Assembly: GCF_900636325.1 (NCBI RefSeq)
Contig: NZ_LR134263.1
Coordinates: 2,542,001 to 2,606,000 of the forward strand
Reading direction: 5' to 3'
Length of the DNA: 64,000 nt
Origin: Staphylococcus delphini
GTDB taxonomy: Bacteria; Bacillota; Bacilli; Staphylococcales; Staphylococcaceae
A model generated the notes under the pieces. That model searched no databases. It had not been told where the DNA came from and saw only the letters and a list, made by a program, of their open reading frames with translations. This document shows, piece after piece, positions 33,416 to 44,536 of this stretch (position 1 is the stretch's first letter; every line of letters begins with the position of its first letter). Made by a program: the position numbers and the translations under genes.

Positions 33416-33955
33416 TTATTTTGCGTACACTTCAGGTTTTAGTGTACCAATATAAGGTAAGTTACGATACTTTTCTTGATAGTCTAAACCATAGCCAATC
33501 ACAAACTCATCAGGAATTTTTTTACCGACATATTTCGCTTCAATATCCGCTTTACGACGGTTCGGTTTATCAAGTAATGTCACAATTTCTAATGAGTTCA
33601 CGCGACGAGATTGTAATAATTCTGTGATAGATTTTAATGTCGTACCTGTTTCAAGAATATCTTCAATGATTAATACATCTTTATTTTCGATTGATGAACT
33701 TAAGTCTTTTAAAATTTGTACTTCACCTGTTGATTCTGTACCACCGTGATAACTTGATACATCCATAAAATCAATCGCAAGTGGCAAGTCGATATGCTTA
33801 ATTAAGTCTGTCATGAATAAGACTGATCCTTTTAAAATACCGACACAAAACAGATCTTTCCCTTGATAATCTGCTGTGATTGTTTCACCTAATGTGCGAC
33901 AAATCTCTTGAATGTCACCCTCCGTTAATAACACTTCTTTTACATCATTTTTCAT
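33416..33955 (-). CDS. hpt: Hypoxanthine-guanine phosphoribosyltransferase
   Basis: Hpt salvages hypoxanthine and guanine to IMP and GMP using PRPP. The 179-residue protein shows the PRPP loop VLIIEDILETGTTL and the conserved DFMDVSSYHGGT segment, and is near-identical to S. aureus Hpt in the second half. I chose the ATG at 33955 (MKNDVKEV), preceded by GGGAGATGA. The in-frame ATG nine bases upstream is inside that ribosome site. It overlaps the end of tilS by 11 bases. In Bacillus, TilS and HprT interact with each other and with FtsH, which fits this order. Confidence 0.97.
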   Translation of the reverse strand: MKNDVKEVLLTEGDIQEICRTLGETITADYQGKDLFCVGILKGSVLFMTDLIKHIDLPLAIDFMDVSSYHGGTESTGEVQILKDLSSSIENKDVLIIEDILETGTTLKSITELLQSRRVNSLEIVTLLDKPNRRKADIEAKYVGKKIPDEFVIGYGLDYQEKYRNLPYIGTLKPEVYAK

Positions 33956-35237
33956 GTATGTCATCTCCCATAAATTGAATCTTAATTACATCTTGATAAT
34001 GTTGCTGAATATACAACGTGCCTACAGCTAAAATGTCTCCATGCGTCGTTTCGATGATCGGTATTTGCGTTCTCAAATATGCAGGAACTTTCGCATCAAT
34101 CATCAGCCGCGATACTTTTTTATGATGCCCATCATGTCGTGCAATACGGTCGCCGGGTTGACGAGCACGAATGCGCAATTCAGAGCCGGGCAGGTCCATC
34201 ATGTCAGTGATCTGAACGTCATAACGACCAAAGCGATACGTTCCCGCTTCAGTCACCCGTAAAGTATATGTATCTAAGCTTTTTTGCATTGGCGCCATTA
34301 TTACTAATTTATCATACACGATATTAGCATGCCATTGGTTTGTGTGCATCAATTGTGTTTGTGCGACTGGACCGGCTAATTTTTGTAACCAATCTGCATA
34401 CGCACGCTCACTTATCGTAACGGTATCCTCCTCAAATTGTTGCAACAAAGTATCTAAGGTTAATATTTTAACATGGTACGTCAAGGCGTTGAAAGCGTTT
34501 CTTGATACAGCAAAAGAATGTGCGTTTGATGTCACAAATCGCTCGATAAAGTCGTCCACTTCACGTTGCATCAACATGAACGCTTCATCATGCCACGCTT
34601 TAAGTTTTAACAATTGTTGCGACTGTAACTGCGCATTCTCGTCAATTTGCGGCAAAATCCGATTGCGAATATCATTGCGGACATAGGTATTACTCGCATT
34701 CGACGTATCTTCAAAATAAGGGACATCGTGTTGCTGTTGATAAGCTCGAATGACATGCTTCGGTGTATTTAACAACGGTCTGAACAAACGATATCCGTTA
34801 CGCGCTTCAATGGCTGACATGCCGAGTGAACTGCGTGTACTTTTTCCAGTAAACAACCGGTAAAAAATCGTTTCCACTTGATCATCCTCGTGGTGCGCAG
34901 TGAGCAAACCGTCCGCGTCCAATTGGTGCATCATCGTATCAAACCATTGATATCGCATCTCTCTTGCATCATTTTGAATACTTCGCCCTTCTACCACCGC
35001 ATCCGACAAGTCCAATCGCTTCATATAGAACGGAATGTCATGCTGTTTGCAGTAATGTTGAATGAATGCTGCCTCTTGCTCTGACGCCTCTCTCAAACCA
35101 TGATGTACGTGCAAACAAGTTAATTGGCAATACGTTAATGTCTCATCATATAGCAATTGATGCAACAGTACCATACTATCAATTCCTGTCGAAACCGCAA
35201 CGACGATATGGTCTGTCGCTTTCCAGTTTTGTTGCAT
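33945..35237 (-). CDS. tilS: TilS, tRNA-Ile lysidine synthase
   Basis: TilS converts C34 of tRNA-Ile(CAU) to lysidine so that it reads AUA. The 430-residue protein has a PP-loop ATPase motif, here VAVSTGIDSM (residues 13-22; the second Gly of the usual SGGxDS is Thr, as I recall in other staphylococci), and the HVHHGLR and LLTAHHEDDQVET segments. The C-terminal TilS domain has RARQPGDRI. The ATG at 35237 follows AGGAGTGA. It is coupled to hpt by overlap. Confidence 0.96.
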   Translation of the reverse strand: MQQNWKATDHIVVAVSTGIDSMVLLHQLLYDETLTYCQLTCLHVHHGLREASEQEAAFIQHYCKQHDIPFYMKRLDLSDAVVEGRSIQNDAREMRYQWFDTMMHQLDADGLLTAHHEDDQVETIFYRLFTGKSTRSSLGMSAIEARNGYRLFRPLLNTPKHVIRAYQQQHDVPYFEDTSNASNTYVRNDIRNRILPQIDENAQLQSQQLLKLKAWHDEAFMLMQREVDDFIERFVTSNAHSFAVSRNAFNALTYHVKILTLDTLLQQFEEDTVTISERAYADWLQKLAGPVAQTQLMHTNQWHANIVYDKLVIMAPMQKSLDTYTLRVTEAGTYRFGRYDVQITDMMDLPGSELRIRARQPGDRIARHDGHHKKVSRLMIDAKVPAYLRTQIPIIETTHGDILAVGTLYIQQHYQDVIKIQFMGDDIHEK

Positions 35238-35262
35238 ATCGATGTCACTCCTACATTAAAAT

Positions 35263-35303
35263 AGAGGCTGAGAGTCAAAGTTATCCTTCGTTTCTCAACC
35301 TCT
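35263..35303 (-). terminator. Terminator of the yabR-type S1 gene
   Basis: Minus-strand stem AGAGGTTGAGA ... TCTCAGCCTCT (one mismatch) followed by ATTTTAA, between the S1 gene and tilS. Confidence 0.6.
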
Positions 35304-35319
35304 AAGTGATTATCAATAC

Positions 35320-35697
35320 TTAACGACGTGAACCTCTGCCGCCACGTCTTGATTCTGTTTGACGCTTAATAGAAGTAAGTCTGTCTTCACTATCCTTTAA
35401 AAAGTTAGATAGCTTTTTCTCAAAGTCTTCTGGTTTTTGCGCCGGTTTTTGCTTACGTGGGCGCTCTTTTGCTTTTTTAATAGATAAACTAATTTTACCA
35501 TCATCTGCAATAGATAATACTTTTACTTCTACTTCATCACCGACTGTTAAATGGTCTTCTACATTTTCGACATAGTTGTCTGCTACTTCACTAATATGAA
35601 CTAGCCCACTTTTTCCTTCAGGCAACTCCACGAATGCACCAAATTTTTTGATACCAGTGACTTTACCTTTTAACTTACTTCCTACTTCGATTGACAT
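35320..35697 (-). CDS. S1-domain RNA-binding protein (YabR-like)
   Basis: A 125-residue protein with one S1 RNA-binding domain (about residues 4-75, with GKVTGIKKFGAFVELPEGKSG in part and GLVHISEVADNYV) and a basic C-terminal tail ending SRRGGRGSRR. It is probably a ribosome- or RNA-associated protein like B. subtilis YabR, with no firmly known role. The ATG at 35697 gives MSIEVGSKLKG after a GGAGGCATTATAAC site. The longer frame from 35766 is not family-like. It lies between divIC and tilS. Confidence 0.92.
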   Translation of the reverse strand: MSIEVGSKLKGKVTGIKKFGAFVELPEGKSGLVHISEVADNYVENVEDHLTVGDEVEVKVLSIADDGKISLSIKKAKERPRKQKPAQKPEDFEKKLSNFLKDSEDRLTSIKRQTESRRGGRGSRR

Positions 35698-35836
35698 TGT
35701 TATAATGCCTCCTCCCGCTTTAGTTCGATATATAGTTCTATTATACGTTTGTTTAACTGTTTTCACAATGGCAAATTGAACATCGCCTTTTTTCTTTACG
35801 TTATTTACTTGTTAACAATCCAAATCTAAAAGTGCG

Positions 35837-36226
35837 CTACTTTTTCTCGGACTGCTTATCGTTCTTGGCGTCCTCTGGCAATTTGAAAATAATTTCACCA
35901 TCATTACTTAAATAGTACTCGTCTCTCGCGATTTTTTCGACATACGCTTCATCATTCAGATTGTTTAGTTGTTCTTTTAATTCAATTTCTTGATCTTGTA
36001 ACTTTTGATATTGCGCTTCTTTCTTTTGACGTTCTACCGATGCTTCGTGGTTCCCTTTCACTTGTACCATCAACATCACTAACAGCACAATAATGATGGC
36101 GAGCAATATCCCTCCGAAAACAGAAATGCGTTTTTTTACAACTTTTTTCCGGCGTTCATGTCGCTGCTTTTTAGCATTTTTTTGGCTTGTATACTGGTTG
36201 CCGATATTTTGAATTTTTTGGGCCAT
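35837..36226 (-). CDS. divIC: DivIC (FtsB-like) cell-division protein
   Basis: DivIC is a bitopic membrane protein of the divisome that pairs with FtsL and DivIB. The 129-residue protein has a basic cytosolic N-terminus (residues 1-35), one membrane segment (about 36-56), and an extracytoplasmic coiled coil (about 62-95) followed by the conserved ARDEYYLS segment. The ATG at 36226 follows AAAGGTGACG. It sits in the mazG-rqcP-divIC-yabR row. Confidence 0.95.
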   Translation of the reverse strand: MAQKIQNIGNQYTSQKNAKKQRHERRKKVVKKRISVFGGILLAIIIVLLVMLMVQVKGNHEASVERQKKEAQYQKLQDQEIELKEQLNNLNDEAYVEKIARDEYYLSNDGEIIFKLPEDAKNDKQSEKK

Positions 36227-36253
36227 GGGGCGTCACCTTTCTTTATTTACCCT

Positions 36254-36511
36254 TTACTGAATGCGCTCTTCTTTAACGAGTTCGAACATCCCTTTAGCAT
36301 TTTCTTTTGTCGCATGCTCGTTTAATCCTGTGACTTTAACCGTAACGATTTTTTGACCAAATTGAATCACTAACTCATCATCTATTTTCACGTCTGTCCC
36401 CGCTTTGGCAGTGTTCCCATTCACCGCAACACGCCCTTGATCACTCAGTTCTTTAGCGAGTGTGCGACGTTTAATTAAGCGTGACACTTTTAAATACTTA
36501 TCGAGTCTCAT
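36254..36511 (-). CDS. rqcP: RqcP/YabO, S4-domain ribosome quality-control factor
   Basis: An 85-residue S4-domain protein (MRLDKYLKVSRLIKRRTLAKE) of the Hsp15/YabO family. In Bacillus the orthologue RqcP works with RqcH in alanine tailing on stalled 50S subunits. The ATG at 36511 follows AGGGGGATAGTG and overlaps the end of mazG (stop 36498-36500), so translation is coupled. Length is normal for the family. Confidence 0.94.
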   Translation of the reverse strand: MRLDKYLKVSRLIKRRTLAKELSDQGRVAVNGNTAKAGTDVKIDDELVIQFGQKIVTVKVTGLNEHATKENAKGMFELVKEERIQ

Positions 36512-37685
36512 CACTATCCCCCTGTTCTATATAAGCTTTAAGTTCTTCTTCCGTAAAGTCTTTATTTTTGACTTCATCATACAATTTTAAGAAATGGGTC
36601 GCAAATACTTTCTCAAATTTAACACGTTCTTTTTTACCTTCTGCTTGCTTTTCAGTTTTCCAAATCGCTTTCACATCGTCGACATTTTGCGCACTTTCAC
36701 TACCAAAAATGTGCGGATGGCGTCGAATCATCTTTTCAGTCAAGCTTGCTACGACTTCACGCGTATCCATGTACCCTTCTTTACGACCGATATTCGTATG
36801 CAACAACACTTGTAACAAGATATCGCCGAGCTCTTCAATCATATGCCAATCATCTTCGTTATCAATCGCTTCAAATAACTCGTACGTTTCTTCGAGTAAA
36901 TAGCGCTTTAACGTTTGATGCGTTTGGACTTTATCCCAAGGGCAACCGTGTTCATCGTCAACTAAACGCGCAATCACTTGGTCCGCATAATCAAAATCAC
37001 CATATAACGCTGTCTCATCAGTCACTTTCGGTACAAAGACACTCGTTAAATTCGTATACGTTACATCATGATCTAATGCATATATTGGACAACGCGTCAC
37101 TTGTGCCCCACCTTGATGTGCCCCGTCAACAACCATCACTTCAAAGTCATCCGGGTAACGTTCCATCAAGGTTAACTTTAAGCTACCGGCAACCATGTCA
37201 CTATAAACTTGCGTCACGACTGTTGCTGTCCGTGGATTGAGCATGTCTACCGTTAGCGCCGTTGCATCTAACATCGTAAAGCCATCGTTCGGATCGACAT
37301 TGACTGCTTCAAATACATCATCAATAAAACTACGTCCACCTAACACTTTAACTGTCACATTATGTTGGGGTGCATTTTGCAACAATAGCTGTGTCGTCGT
37401 CTCGGCCACGCGTGGATGACCCGGCACAGCATACACGATGTCTTCATGTTGCGCATACTCGAACAATCGCTCTGTTATCGCTTGATACACTGGTTCAAAT
37501 GTTTCATGCGCTTCGTAAACATCGTCAAAACTTTCGATCGCGATGCCTTCTAATTGTGCAATCACGGGATGCGCTTTCGTACGCACATAAATTTTAGATT
37601 GTTGTTGGATTAATTTGTATATACTTACGGGTAATTCGTCTAAACCGTAGTTCCCTAATCCTATAATTGTCAGTTGCTGTGTCAT
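36498..37685 (-). CDS. mazG: MazG-type NTP pyrophosphohydrolase with N-terminal methylase-like domain
   Basis: The protein hydrolyses nucleoside triphosphates to monophosphates, probably cleaning the pool. It has 395 residues in two parts: an N-terminal tetrapyrrole-methylase-like domain (about 1-220, with IIGLGNYGLDELP and VYAVPGHPRVAE) and a MazG domain (from about 245, with CPWDKVQTHQTL, LLEETYELFEAI and MIEELGDILLQV carrying the acidic Mg-binding residues). This fusion is normal in Bacillales (YabN). The ATG at 37685 overlaps the preceding stop as ATGA. It is in a tight row with the flippase and rqcP. Confidence 0.94.
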   Translation of the reverse strand: MTQQLTIIGLGNYGLDELPVSIYKLIQQQSKIYVRTKAHPVIAQLEGIAIESFDDVYEAHETFEPVYQAITERLFEYAQHEDIVYAVPGHPRVAETTTQLLLQNAPQHNVTVKVLGGRSFIDDVFEAVNVDPNDGFTMLDATALTVDMLNPRTATVVTQVYSDMVAGSLKLTLMERYPDDFEVMVVDGAHQGGAQVTRCPIYALDHDVTYTNLTSVFVPKVTDETALYGDFDYADQVIARLVDDEHGCPWDKVQTHQTLKRYLLEETYELFEAIDNEDDWHMIEELGDILLQVLLHTNIGRKEGYMDTREVVASLTEKMIRRHPHIFGSESAQNVDDVKAIWKTEKQAEGKKERVKFEKVFATHFLKLYDEVKNKDFTEEELKAYIEQGDSDETR

Positions 37686-39214
37686 GACTTTCTTCCTTTC
37701 TCCCACGAAATGACTTTATCGCCAAACGGTAAATGAATCCATTCTTCTTTACTTAAAATATTGAGGTACAACAGCATGAAGACGATGCTACCGACACCGA
37801 CCATAGCTGCAATAAGGAGTTCAACTAAACCACCGAAACGTGTCTCAGCAGGAATGAGATAATGACATAATTGTACAACAGCTGTCATGACCAATAAAGC
37901 TAAAACCAATTTCACATAAAACTTTCGCAAGGCGTGAAGGCGATAGAGCTGTACGACGCGATGATGTAAGACAACAACGAACACGACTAAAGAACTGACC
38001 GTCGCTATACTTGCACCCAAAATACCAAACAACGGAATCGCAATGCTGTTGAGCACGCCTTTTGTGACGATTCCGATGACGAGTGCTTTCATAATCATAC
38101 GAAATTGTTCATGCACTTCTAGCAACGCGATGTACATCATAATGAGTGACACGCATATGACGGTTAACATATATAGCGACAATGTCCCCGTCAATGCTGC
38201 GCGTTCAAAAAAGACACGGTTGAGTAACGGAATTAAATTGACAAGCCCAATACCGCTCGCACTGCTGATCACAATCGTAATTTTCAGTGAGGCATTCGCA
38301 TAACTGTGCATTTGTTGGCGCTGTCCATTTTTCTTCGTATCTGTCAAAAGTGGAATTAACACGAAACAAAATGTCGTTGTGACGATGAGCCCCATTTGAA
38401 TAAAGGACGCGCCACGATCGAAAATTCCTTTTTGCGTAATCGCTTCATCAAACGTGAGTCCTGTACCGTAACGCAACATATTCACAATTGTAAAGCTATC
38501 GACCACTTGCCATAAAATGACGATTAAATGACTGATTGCAAAAACGACTGTCGCAACGAGAAAACGACGCCACTGCAAGCTTTCTTGATCGATGGACATA
38601 GCAGGTAGGTGACTTTTGAAAGCTAAAAACACCGTCGCTACTACAAAACCTGCAGTTGACGCGACAATCGCCCACATGCCTGCCTGATAAATCGACAAGT
38701 CTTGAAAGATAAACAACCCGATCACAACACCAATTAAACCGACGCGGACAAATTGTTCCAACACTTGTGAATACGCGGGCATGTGCATTTCGTATTGAGA
38801 TTGAAAATAGCCACGCAATAAACCGAGCGCGCCTACAGAAATAAAACTGAAACTTGCCGCTCGAATCATCGGCGTTAATTGCGGATCACCCATTAACAAC
38901 GCGACCGCTTTCGCACCGATGAACATCAGCGCACAAATGACTAGACCTACACCTGTCAATATTCGACATAACCGAATGAAGAAGGGTTTCGATACACGCT
39001 GATGCCCTAACATTTGCGTATACGCACTCGGCAACGCATTGCTCGACAATACTACACCTAACGCCACAATAGGGTAAATTTGTTGATACGCATACAATCC
39101 TTCATCGCCGAGTACATTTTGATAAGGGACACGATATAAAGCACTCAATATTTTGACGACAATCAACCCTAACGTCAGGACAACGACACCATTAAATGCT
39201 GTGTTAGACTTCAT
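37682..39214 (-). CDS. MATE/SpoVB-type polysaccharide flippase (YabM-like)
   Basis: A 510-residue integral membrane protein with about 14 hydrophobic segments of the MOP superfamily (SpoVB/MurJ/Wzx branch). It likely flips a lipid-linked saccharide; whether peptidoglycan precursor or another polymer cannot be told. The [18 protein letters not shown] and [10 protein letters not shown] segments are typical of the SpoVB/YabM group. The ATG at 39214 lies inside the end of mfd (11-base overlap), and the stop overlaps the mazG start. No oddities. Confidence 0.88.
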   Translation of the reverse strand: MKSNTAFNGVVVLTLGLIVVKILSALYRVPYQNVLGDEGLYAYQQIYPIVALGVVLSSNALPSAYTQMLGHQRVSKPFFIRLCRILTGVGLVICALMFIGAKAVALLMGDPQLTPMIRAASFSFISVGALGLLRGYFQSQYEMHMPAYSQVLEQFVRVGLIGVVIGLFIFQDLSIYQAGMWAIVASTAGFVVATVFLAFKSHLPAMSIDQESLQWRRFLVATVVFAISHLIVILWQVVDSFTIVNMLRYGTGLTFDEAITQKGIFDRGASFIQMGLIVTTTFCFVLIPLLTDTKKNGQRQQMHSYANASLKITIVISSASGIGLVNLIPLLNRVFFERAALTGTLSLYMLTVICVSLIMMYIALLEVHEQFRMIMKALVIGIVTKGVLNSIAIPLFGILGASIATVSSLVVFVVVLHHRVVQLYRLHALRKFYVKLVLALLVMTAVVQLCHYLIPAETRFGGLVELLIAAMVGVGSIVFMLLYLNILSKEEWIHLPFGDKVISWEKGRKS

Positions 39215-42200
39215 GCGGGAGTCTCAAACTTTCTTCCAACGTCTTCGCTAAAAACTTCAGCGATTCGAGCCATTGCTTCCCTTTCGTCAATGTCACTTTC
39301 ATACAGCCATCTTGTACGCCGACTTTCATTGCACGACCGAGCGCCAATGTATTTTTAAATAATGCTTCACCGTCAATATCATTTGTACCTTTTTGCGTTA
39401 ATAAAATTTCAATCGTTTTGCCTGTATCTTTCACGGATTGCACACCGACGTGAAGGAGATGGACTTTAATCTCTACAGAATCTAACAATTGCTCAACCTC
39501 TGTTGGATACGCATTGAAACGATCGAGCAATTCATCTTTAATATCCATCAATTGCTCCATACTTTCAGTCGCTCTCAACTTCTTGTAAATTTCAATTTTC
39601 GCTTGTTCATTGCGAATGTATTCGGCTGGTAAATATGCATCGAGTTTCAAGTCTAACTCTAGCTCAGGGACCGGCGTTTCTTCTTTAATGCCACGCTTTT
39701 CGTTTACCGCTTCTTCTAACATTTGTGAGTACAAGTCAAAGCCGACCGAATCAATGAAACCGTGCTGTTGTTTACCGAGTAAGTTACCTGCACCCCGAAT
39801 GTTCAAATCACGCATCGCAATTTTAAAGCCACTGCCGAGTTCGGTAAATTCTTTAATCGCTTGGAGACGTTCTTCAGCGACTTCATTCAATACGCGATTC
39901 GTTGCGTGAAGGAAATACGCATACCCGATACGACTCGAACGACCGACACGCCCACGCAATTGATACAGCTGACTCAAACCAAAGCGATCAGCATCTTCAA
40001 TAATGAGTGTATTCGCATTCGGTACATCGACACCTGTTTCGATAATCGTCGTCGTCACTAAAATGTCGTACTCTCCATTAATAAAGTCGAGCATCGTTTC
40101 TTCCAAGTCACGTTCTGGCAATTGACCGTGCGCGACACCAATTGAAGCGTCTGGCATCAACATTTGAAGTTGTTCACGCTTTTCGTAAATGGCGCTTACA
40201 CGGTTGTAGAGATAAAACACTTGGCCGTCTCTAGAAAGTTCGCGTTCTAAAGCTTCTTTAATAAAATTAGTATTTTGCTCTAAGACATACGTTTGGACTG
40301 GGAAGCGGTTTTCTGGTGGTGTTTCAATAATCGATAAGTCACGTACGCCCAACATACTCATATGCAACGTACGCGGAATCGGTGTCGCAGTTAACGTTAG
40401 TACATCGACATTTGCTTTTAACTGCTTAATTTTTTCTTTATGACGCACACCAAAGCGTTGTTCTTCATCGACAATAAGTAAGCCTAAATCTTTGTACTCA
40501 ACCGTTTTACCGAGCAACTTATGTGTCCCTACAACGATGTCCACAAAGCCTGATTTCAAACCTTCTTTTGTCTCGCGCACTTCTTTAGGAGTACGAAAAC
40601 GACTCATCAAATGAATTTCGACAGGGAAATCACGCATCCGCTCAATCAACGTCTCATAATGTTGTTGCGCTAAAATGGTCGTCGGCACTAAAAATGCGAC
40701 TTGTTTCCCTGACATCACTGCTTTGAAAGCCGCTCTGACAGCTACTTCAGTTTTACCGTAACCTACGTCACCACATAACAGACGGTCCATAGGTCTTTGG
40801 CTTTCCATGTCATTTTTAATTTCGATAATCGATTTCGCTTGGTCATCCGTTAAATCATATGGGAAATCCATTTCAAACGCGTATTGTTCTTCTGTATCTG
40901 GTCCAAATTGATAACCGACAGATTGTTCGCGTTCTTTATATAAAGCAATGAGTTCATCCGCAATATCTTCTACACTGCGCTGAACTTTCGCTTTCGTTTT
41001 CTTCCATTCGCTGCCACCTAACTTATATAGCTTTGGCGATTTATCTTCTGAACCGACATATTTTTGCACTTGCTCCATTTGATCGACAGGTACAAAGAGT
41101 TGGTCTGTGCCTTGATACTGAATTTTAATATAGTCGCGGTGTACGTCACCTACTGCTAAAGTTTCCACGCCGAGGTAGCGCCCTACACCATGATGGACGT
41201 GCACGACATAATCGCCAACATTCAATTCTTGGTATGATTTAATTTTTTCCGCATTACTTAACGTTTTGCGTCGCTTTTTCGTACTCTTTTTCTGCTTAGA
41301 CTTAAACAATTCACGTTCTGTCACGACAACGAGCGACATGTAAGGGAGTTCGAAGCCTTCTGACAAGCTGCCCTCAATAATCGCCGCATGTCCAGGCGCC
41401 ATTGTGTCAACGTCAGGCTCTAACAAGGTAGGAATGTGCATCTCACTTAACATCGCCTGAATACGTTCTTTTTTCGTTGCCGTTTCTACCATGACGACGA
41501 CACGGTCTTCTTGTCGCATATAGCGTTGGAATTCAGAAGTCATAATGTCGTATTGCCCGTAAAATTGTTGGACCGGTTTACACGAAAACTTAATCATGTC
41601 GTCTAACTTCATTTGCATTGAAGCGGTAAACAACGTGAAAAACGTAATTTTGAACTGGCGTAACATTCGATCAAATGCCTCATCATCCATAAAACGCTGT
41701 CCGATAAAACCTTTACCACTTTCAATCAAATTCTGTAAAAAGTCTTCTGTTTCAACCGACAATGAATCCTCAGTTTCGCGAACACGATTGTATTCATCAA
41801 CTAAAATAACCGCATTATCTTTGAGGTAATCTAAAATCGTTGTAGGCGTCTCGTACATAAACGCCACTAAACGACGCAATATTTGGGGATCAAAATGTGT
41901 ATCCTCAATCATTTGAAAACTGTCATACGTCTCTTTCAAATCTTGACGTACTGACTTGTCAATTTTAGGTCGCGTCGTTTCGTAAGCAGACTTCAACGCT
42001 GTCATCATCTGTTGTCGTACGGCCTCTGTCATAATATAATCATGCGCCGTCGTAATTTCCGCACTGTCGATATTTTCTGATGAACGTTGCGTCTCTACAT
42101 CGAATTGGCGAATCGAATCCACTTCCGTATCGAACAGTTCAATTCGAATCGGTTCACCTAGTAACGGATACACATCAATAATGCCACCACGCACCGAAAA

Positions 42201-42716
42201 TTCACCAATATTGGATACGACCGATTCACGTCGATATCCCATGCTCACTAATTTTTCTAAAAACGCGTCAATCTCAATATCGTCGCCCACTTCAAAAGTC
42301 ATTTGATGGTCGCGCCACATTTTTTTGGGTGTGAGCAACTTTTTCAAGCCATTTAAAGGGACGATAAATAACCCGCGACGATCATTCGCGAGTGCTGTTA
42401 ACGTTCGTACACGTTCACTCATTAATTCCGGGCTTTGCGTTGAAAATTCTTCTGTCATAATATCTTGAACAGGATATTTATACACTTCATCAGCCGGAAC
42501 AAACTGTAATAAATCCGCTTCAATCTTGTCCGCTTGATATAAATTGTTTGTAACCAAAACGACTTGGCGGTGGTCCGATTGATAAAGTTCCGCAATGATA
42601 GATGCTTTCGCGGCAGGGGTTAATCCTGTCACGAGCACATTGGATTGACCGACTTGCTCTGCTAAATCTTTAAATCTCGAGTCTCTATTTATAATTTCAT
42701 TGATTATTGATTTCAC
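39204..42716 (-). CDS. mfd: Mfd, transcription-repair coupling factor
   Basis: Mfd removes stalled RNA polymerase and recruits UvrAB. The 1170-residue protein has the UvrB-like N-terminal domain (about 1-400), the RNA-polymerase-interacting domain ([15 protein letters not shown], about 495-510), the translocase with Walker [10 protein letters not shown] and the VDEEQRFGV box, and the C-terminal TRCF domain. Length and sequence match the family. The start is GTG at 42716 (GTGAAATCA), overlapping the pth stop as GTGA. No ATG nearby fits the N-terminus. Confidence 0.98.
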   Translation of the reverse strand: MKSIINEIINRDSRFKDLAEQVGQSNVLVTGLTPAAKASIIAELYQSDHRQVVLVTNNLYQADKIEADLLQFVPADEVYKYPVQDIMTEEFSTQSPELMSERVRTLTALANDRRGLFIVPLNGLKKLLTPKKMWRDHQMTFEVGDDIEIDAFLEKLVSMGYRRESVVSNIGEFSVRGGIIDVYPLLGEPIRIELFDTEVDSIRQFDVETQRSSENIDSAEITTAHDYIMTEAVRQQMMTALKSAYETTRPKIDKSVRQDLKETYDSFQMIEDTHFDPQILRRLVAFMYETPTTILDYLKDNAVILVDEYNRVRETEDSLSVETEDFLQNLIESGKGFIGQRFMDDEAFDRMLRQFKITFFTLFTASMQMKLDDMIKFSCKPVQQFYGQYDIMTSEFQRYMRQEDRVVVMVETATKKERIQAMLSEMHIPTLLEPDVDTMAPGHAAIIEGSLSEGFELPYMSLVVVTERELFKSKQKKSTKKRRKTLSNAEKIKSYQELNVGDYVVHVHHGVGRYLGVETLAVGDVHRDYIKIQYQGTDQLFVPVDQMEQVQKYVGSEDKSPKLYKLGGSEWKKTKAKVQRSVEDIADELIALYKEREQSVGYQFGPDTEEQYAFEMDFPYDLTDDQAKSIIEIKNDMESQRPMDRLLCGDVGYGKTEVAVRAAFKAVMSGKQVAFLVPTTILAQQHYETLIERMRDFPVEIHLMSRFRTPKEVRETKEGLKSGFVDIVVGTHKLLGKTVEYKDLGLLIVDEEQRFGVRHKEKIKQLKANVDVLTLTATPIPRTLHMSMLGVRDLSIIETPPENRFPVQTYVLEQNTNFIKEALERELSRDGQVFYLYNRVSAIYEKREQLQMLMPDASIGVAHGQLPERDLEETMLDFINGEYDILVTTTIIETGVDVPNANTLIIEDADRFGLSQLYQLRGRVGRSSRIGYAYFLHATNRVLNEVAEERLQAIKEFTELGSGFKIAMRDLNIRGAGNLLGKQQHGFIDSVGFDLYSQMLEEAVNEKRGIKEETPVPELELDLKLDAYLPAEYIRNEQAKIEIYKKLRATESMEQLMDIKDELLDRFNAYPTEVEQLLDSVEIKVHLLHVGVQSVKDTGKTIEILLTQKGTNDIDGEALFKNTLALGRAMKVGVQDGCMKVTLTKGKQWLESLKFLAKTLEESLRLPHEV

Positions 42717-43285
42717 TTAGCCTCACCATTATATCGATTCATTACATTTTCGAATTTTTCGTTTCCTATAAATGCTTCTACGGCATCTGCCACATGTTGA
42801 ATGACTGTATCCATCACTTTCATTTCATTGGTTGAAAAGCGCTGTAATACATAATCCTTGACCGCCATCCCATTCGAAGGACGATCAATACCAATACGAA
42901 TACGTTTAAAGTCACTCGTGCCTAACATTTGGATGATGGATTTCATGCCGTTATGTCCACCAGCACTACCTTTTTGACGTAAACGTACATGACCTTGTGC
43001 TAAATCTAAATCATCATACAGTACGAGTAAATCATCTACCTCTACATCATAGTAATCCATCAGAGGGGCAACCGCTTCACCTGACAAATTCATCAAAGTC
43101 AATGGTTCGATGAGCATCACTTTTTCACCATTGATGCGCTCTATTGTATAAGCGCCACGAAACTTTTGTTTGTCGAGTTTGATTTGATGTCTATCAAGTA
43201 AATGATCGATGACTTCAAAACCGATATTATGTCGCGTATATTCATATTTTTTTCCTATATTACCTAAGCCTACAATACACTTCAT
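42713..43285 (-). CDS. pth: Peptidyl-tRNA hydrolase
   Basis: Pth cleaves peptidyl-tRNA released from stalled ribosomes. The 190-residue protein has [18 protein letters not shown] with the catalytic His20, the NLSGEAV segment, and [17 protein letters not shown] chose the second of two tandem ATGs (43285, MKCIVGLG), after GGAGGTCA. It starts the pth-mfd-flippase-mazG-rqcP-divIC row. A TGTTAATAT extended -10 candidate lies at 43350-43355. Confidence 0.97.
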   Translation of the reverse strand: MKCIVGLGNIGKKYEYTRHNIGFEVIDHLLDRHQIKLDKQKFRGAYTIERINGEKVMLIEPLTLMNLSGEAVAPLMDYYDVEVDDLLVLYDDLDLAQGHVRLRQKGSAGGHNGMKSIIQMLGTSDFKRIRIGIDRPSNGMAVKDYVLQRFSTNEMKVMDTVIQHVADAVEAFIGNEKFENVMNRYNGEAK

Positions 43286-43745
43286 CATTGACCTCCATGT
43301 TTGTCTTTCTCCTACGCTCTATTCATTATCATTTGCGTTTAATATCCCTATATTAACACATTTGGCCTTGAACTTGGTGAATCGTCCTATTCCTATTATA
43401 AAACTTCTATTCGAAACACTCACAACTTATCCAAAATTCAAAATCGCGATATGATGACGTTCAAATCTGAATAGGCGTTCATGCCACGCTTAACACCTTT
43501 AATGACGTCTTTTCACATTATGCAACGGCACATATCACGAATGCTTTTTCACGCTTCTCATATTGAACTACTTTTCAACACGCATTTTTTCATTGGCCAT
43601 TTCAAAAAAAGGTATCGCTTGGTACGACGTCTTCTTTTTTACATTTGGCTCCATTACTTTTCTTAAATCGAGCACCAACCACAACGCCAAAAAGAGCTGA
43701 CACCCATAAGGCTCAGCTCTTCTTGCAATGATATTGACATCATTT
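43286..43745. other. Intergenic region between rplY and pth
   Basis: About 460 bases with the rplY terminator at 43692-43721 and a weak extended -10 candidate for pth at 43350-43355. No gene seen. A minus-strand frame that runs in from rplY (43568-43927) is a shadow. Confidence 0.5.
43692..43721 (-). terminator. Terminator of rplY
   Basis: Minus-strand stem AAGAGCTGA ... TCAGCTCTT followed by TTTGG, about 25 bases after the rplY stop. Confidence 0.75.
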
Positions 43746-44399
43746 TTATTCTTCTTCTTTTGCTTCCTCGTCTGAAGATTCACCCACAACTTCTGGCTCT
43801 TCTTGAGTAGATTCGCCTTCCATTGCTTCGATTTCTTCTTCAGTTGGCTCTTCAGTAGGTGCAACAACTGAAACGATTGTATCTTCAGCATCGTTTTCGA
43901 TAGTGAAGTCACCAGAAATTTTAACATCAGCTACTGATAAGCTGTCGTTGATGTTTAATTCAGTAACATCTACTTCGATATATTCAGGAATGCTGTCTGG
44001 TGTAGCAGTGATTTCTAAGTTGAATAATGGTTGTTCAACTACGCCGCCTTCTTTAGCGCCAACAGCTTCACCAATTAAGTGAACAGGTACTTCTACAGTA
44101 CGCTCTTCAGTCATATTGATTGCTAAGAAGTCAATATGTGTAATTTGGTTTTTAAGTGAGTCGTATTGGTAATCTGATACCATTACTTTGATTTGTTTTG
44201 AACCTACACCAAGTTCAATCACACCGTTACGTCCAACTTCACGAATCAATTTGATGAATTCTACTTCATCTACTTTAACTGATACGTTTTTAGTACCGTA
44301 ACCATAAACAACTGCTGGTACTTTACCTGCTTCACGGATTTTACGTAAGTCACCGCGAGTTTGTTTACCTTGACGAATAATAGACTTTAATGAAGCCAT
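43746..44399 (-). CDS. rplY: Ribosomal protein L25 / general stress protein Ctc
   Basis: L25 of the Ctc type binds 5S rRNA in the large ribosomal subunit. The 217-residue protein has the L25 beta-barrel (about 1-95, with [15 protein letters not shown]) and the longer TL5-type C-terminal domain (about 96-185), then an acidic tail of about 35 residues rich in Glu. I chose the ATG at 44399 (MASLKSII) after AAAGGTGG. It has its own promoter at 44502-44530 and a palindrome in the leader at 44421-44439. Confidence 0.96.
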   Translation of the reverse strand: MASLKSIIRQGKQTRGDLRKIREAGKVPAVVYGYGTKNVSVKVDEVEFIKLIREVGRNGVIELGVGSKQIKVMVSDYQYDSLKNQITHIDFLAINMTEERTVEVPVHLIGEAVGAKEGGVVEQPLFNLEITATPDSIPEYIEVDVTELNINDSLSVADVKISGDFTIENDAEDTIVSVVAPTEEPTEEEIEAMEGESTQEEPEVVGESSDEEAKEEE

Positions 44400-44420
44400 A
44401 TTCATTTTCCACCTTTCCAT

Positions 44421-44439
44421 TGCACACTATTGTGCTGCA
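44421..44439 (-). promoter_or_regulatory. Leader palindrome just upstream of the rplY ribosome site
   Basis: Minus-strand TGCAGCACAATAGTGTGCA can fold into a small hairpin (TGCA-CAC ... GTG-TGCA) a few bases before the AAAGGTGG site of rplY. A role in translational control is a guess. Confidence 0.3.
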
Positions 44440-44501
44440 CTTGCCCATCAACCTATGTTGCTTGCAAGTGTGTATTTGTCCGTATTGACACGAACAGACC
44501 C

Positions 44502-44530
44502 ATTTTACACGAGGGCTGATAATAAGTCAA
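44502..44530 (-). promoter_or_regulatory. Promoter of rplY
   Basis: Minus-strand -35 TTGACT (44525-44530), 17-base spacer, -10 TAAAAT (44502-44507), just after the prs stop codon. Confidence 0.8.
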
Positions 44531-44536
44531 CATGCA

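Noticed and set aside
43568..43927. Lysine-rich minus-strand frame overlapping rplY
   Set aside because: A shadow frame of the acidic rplY tail.
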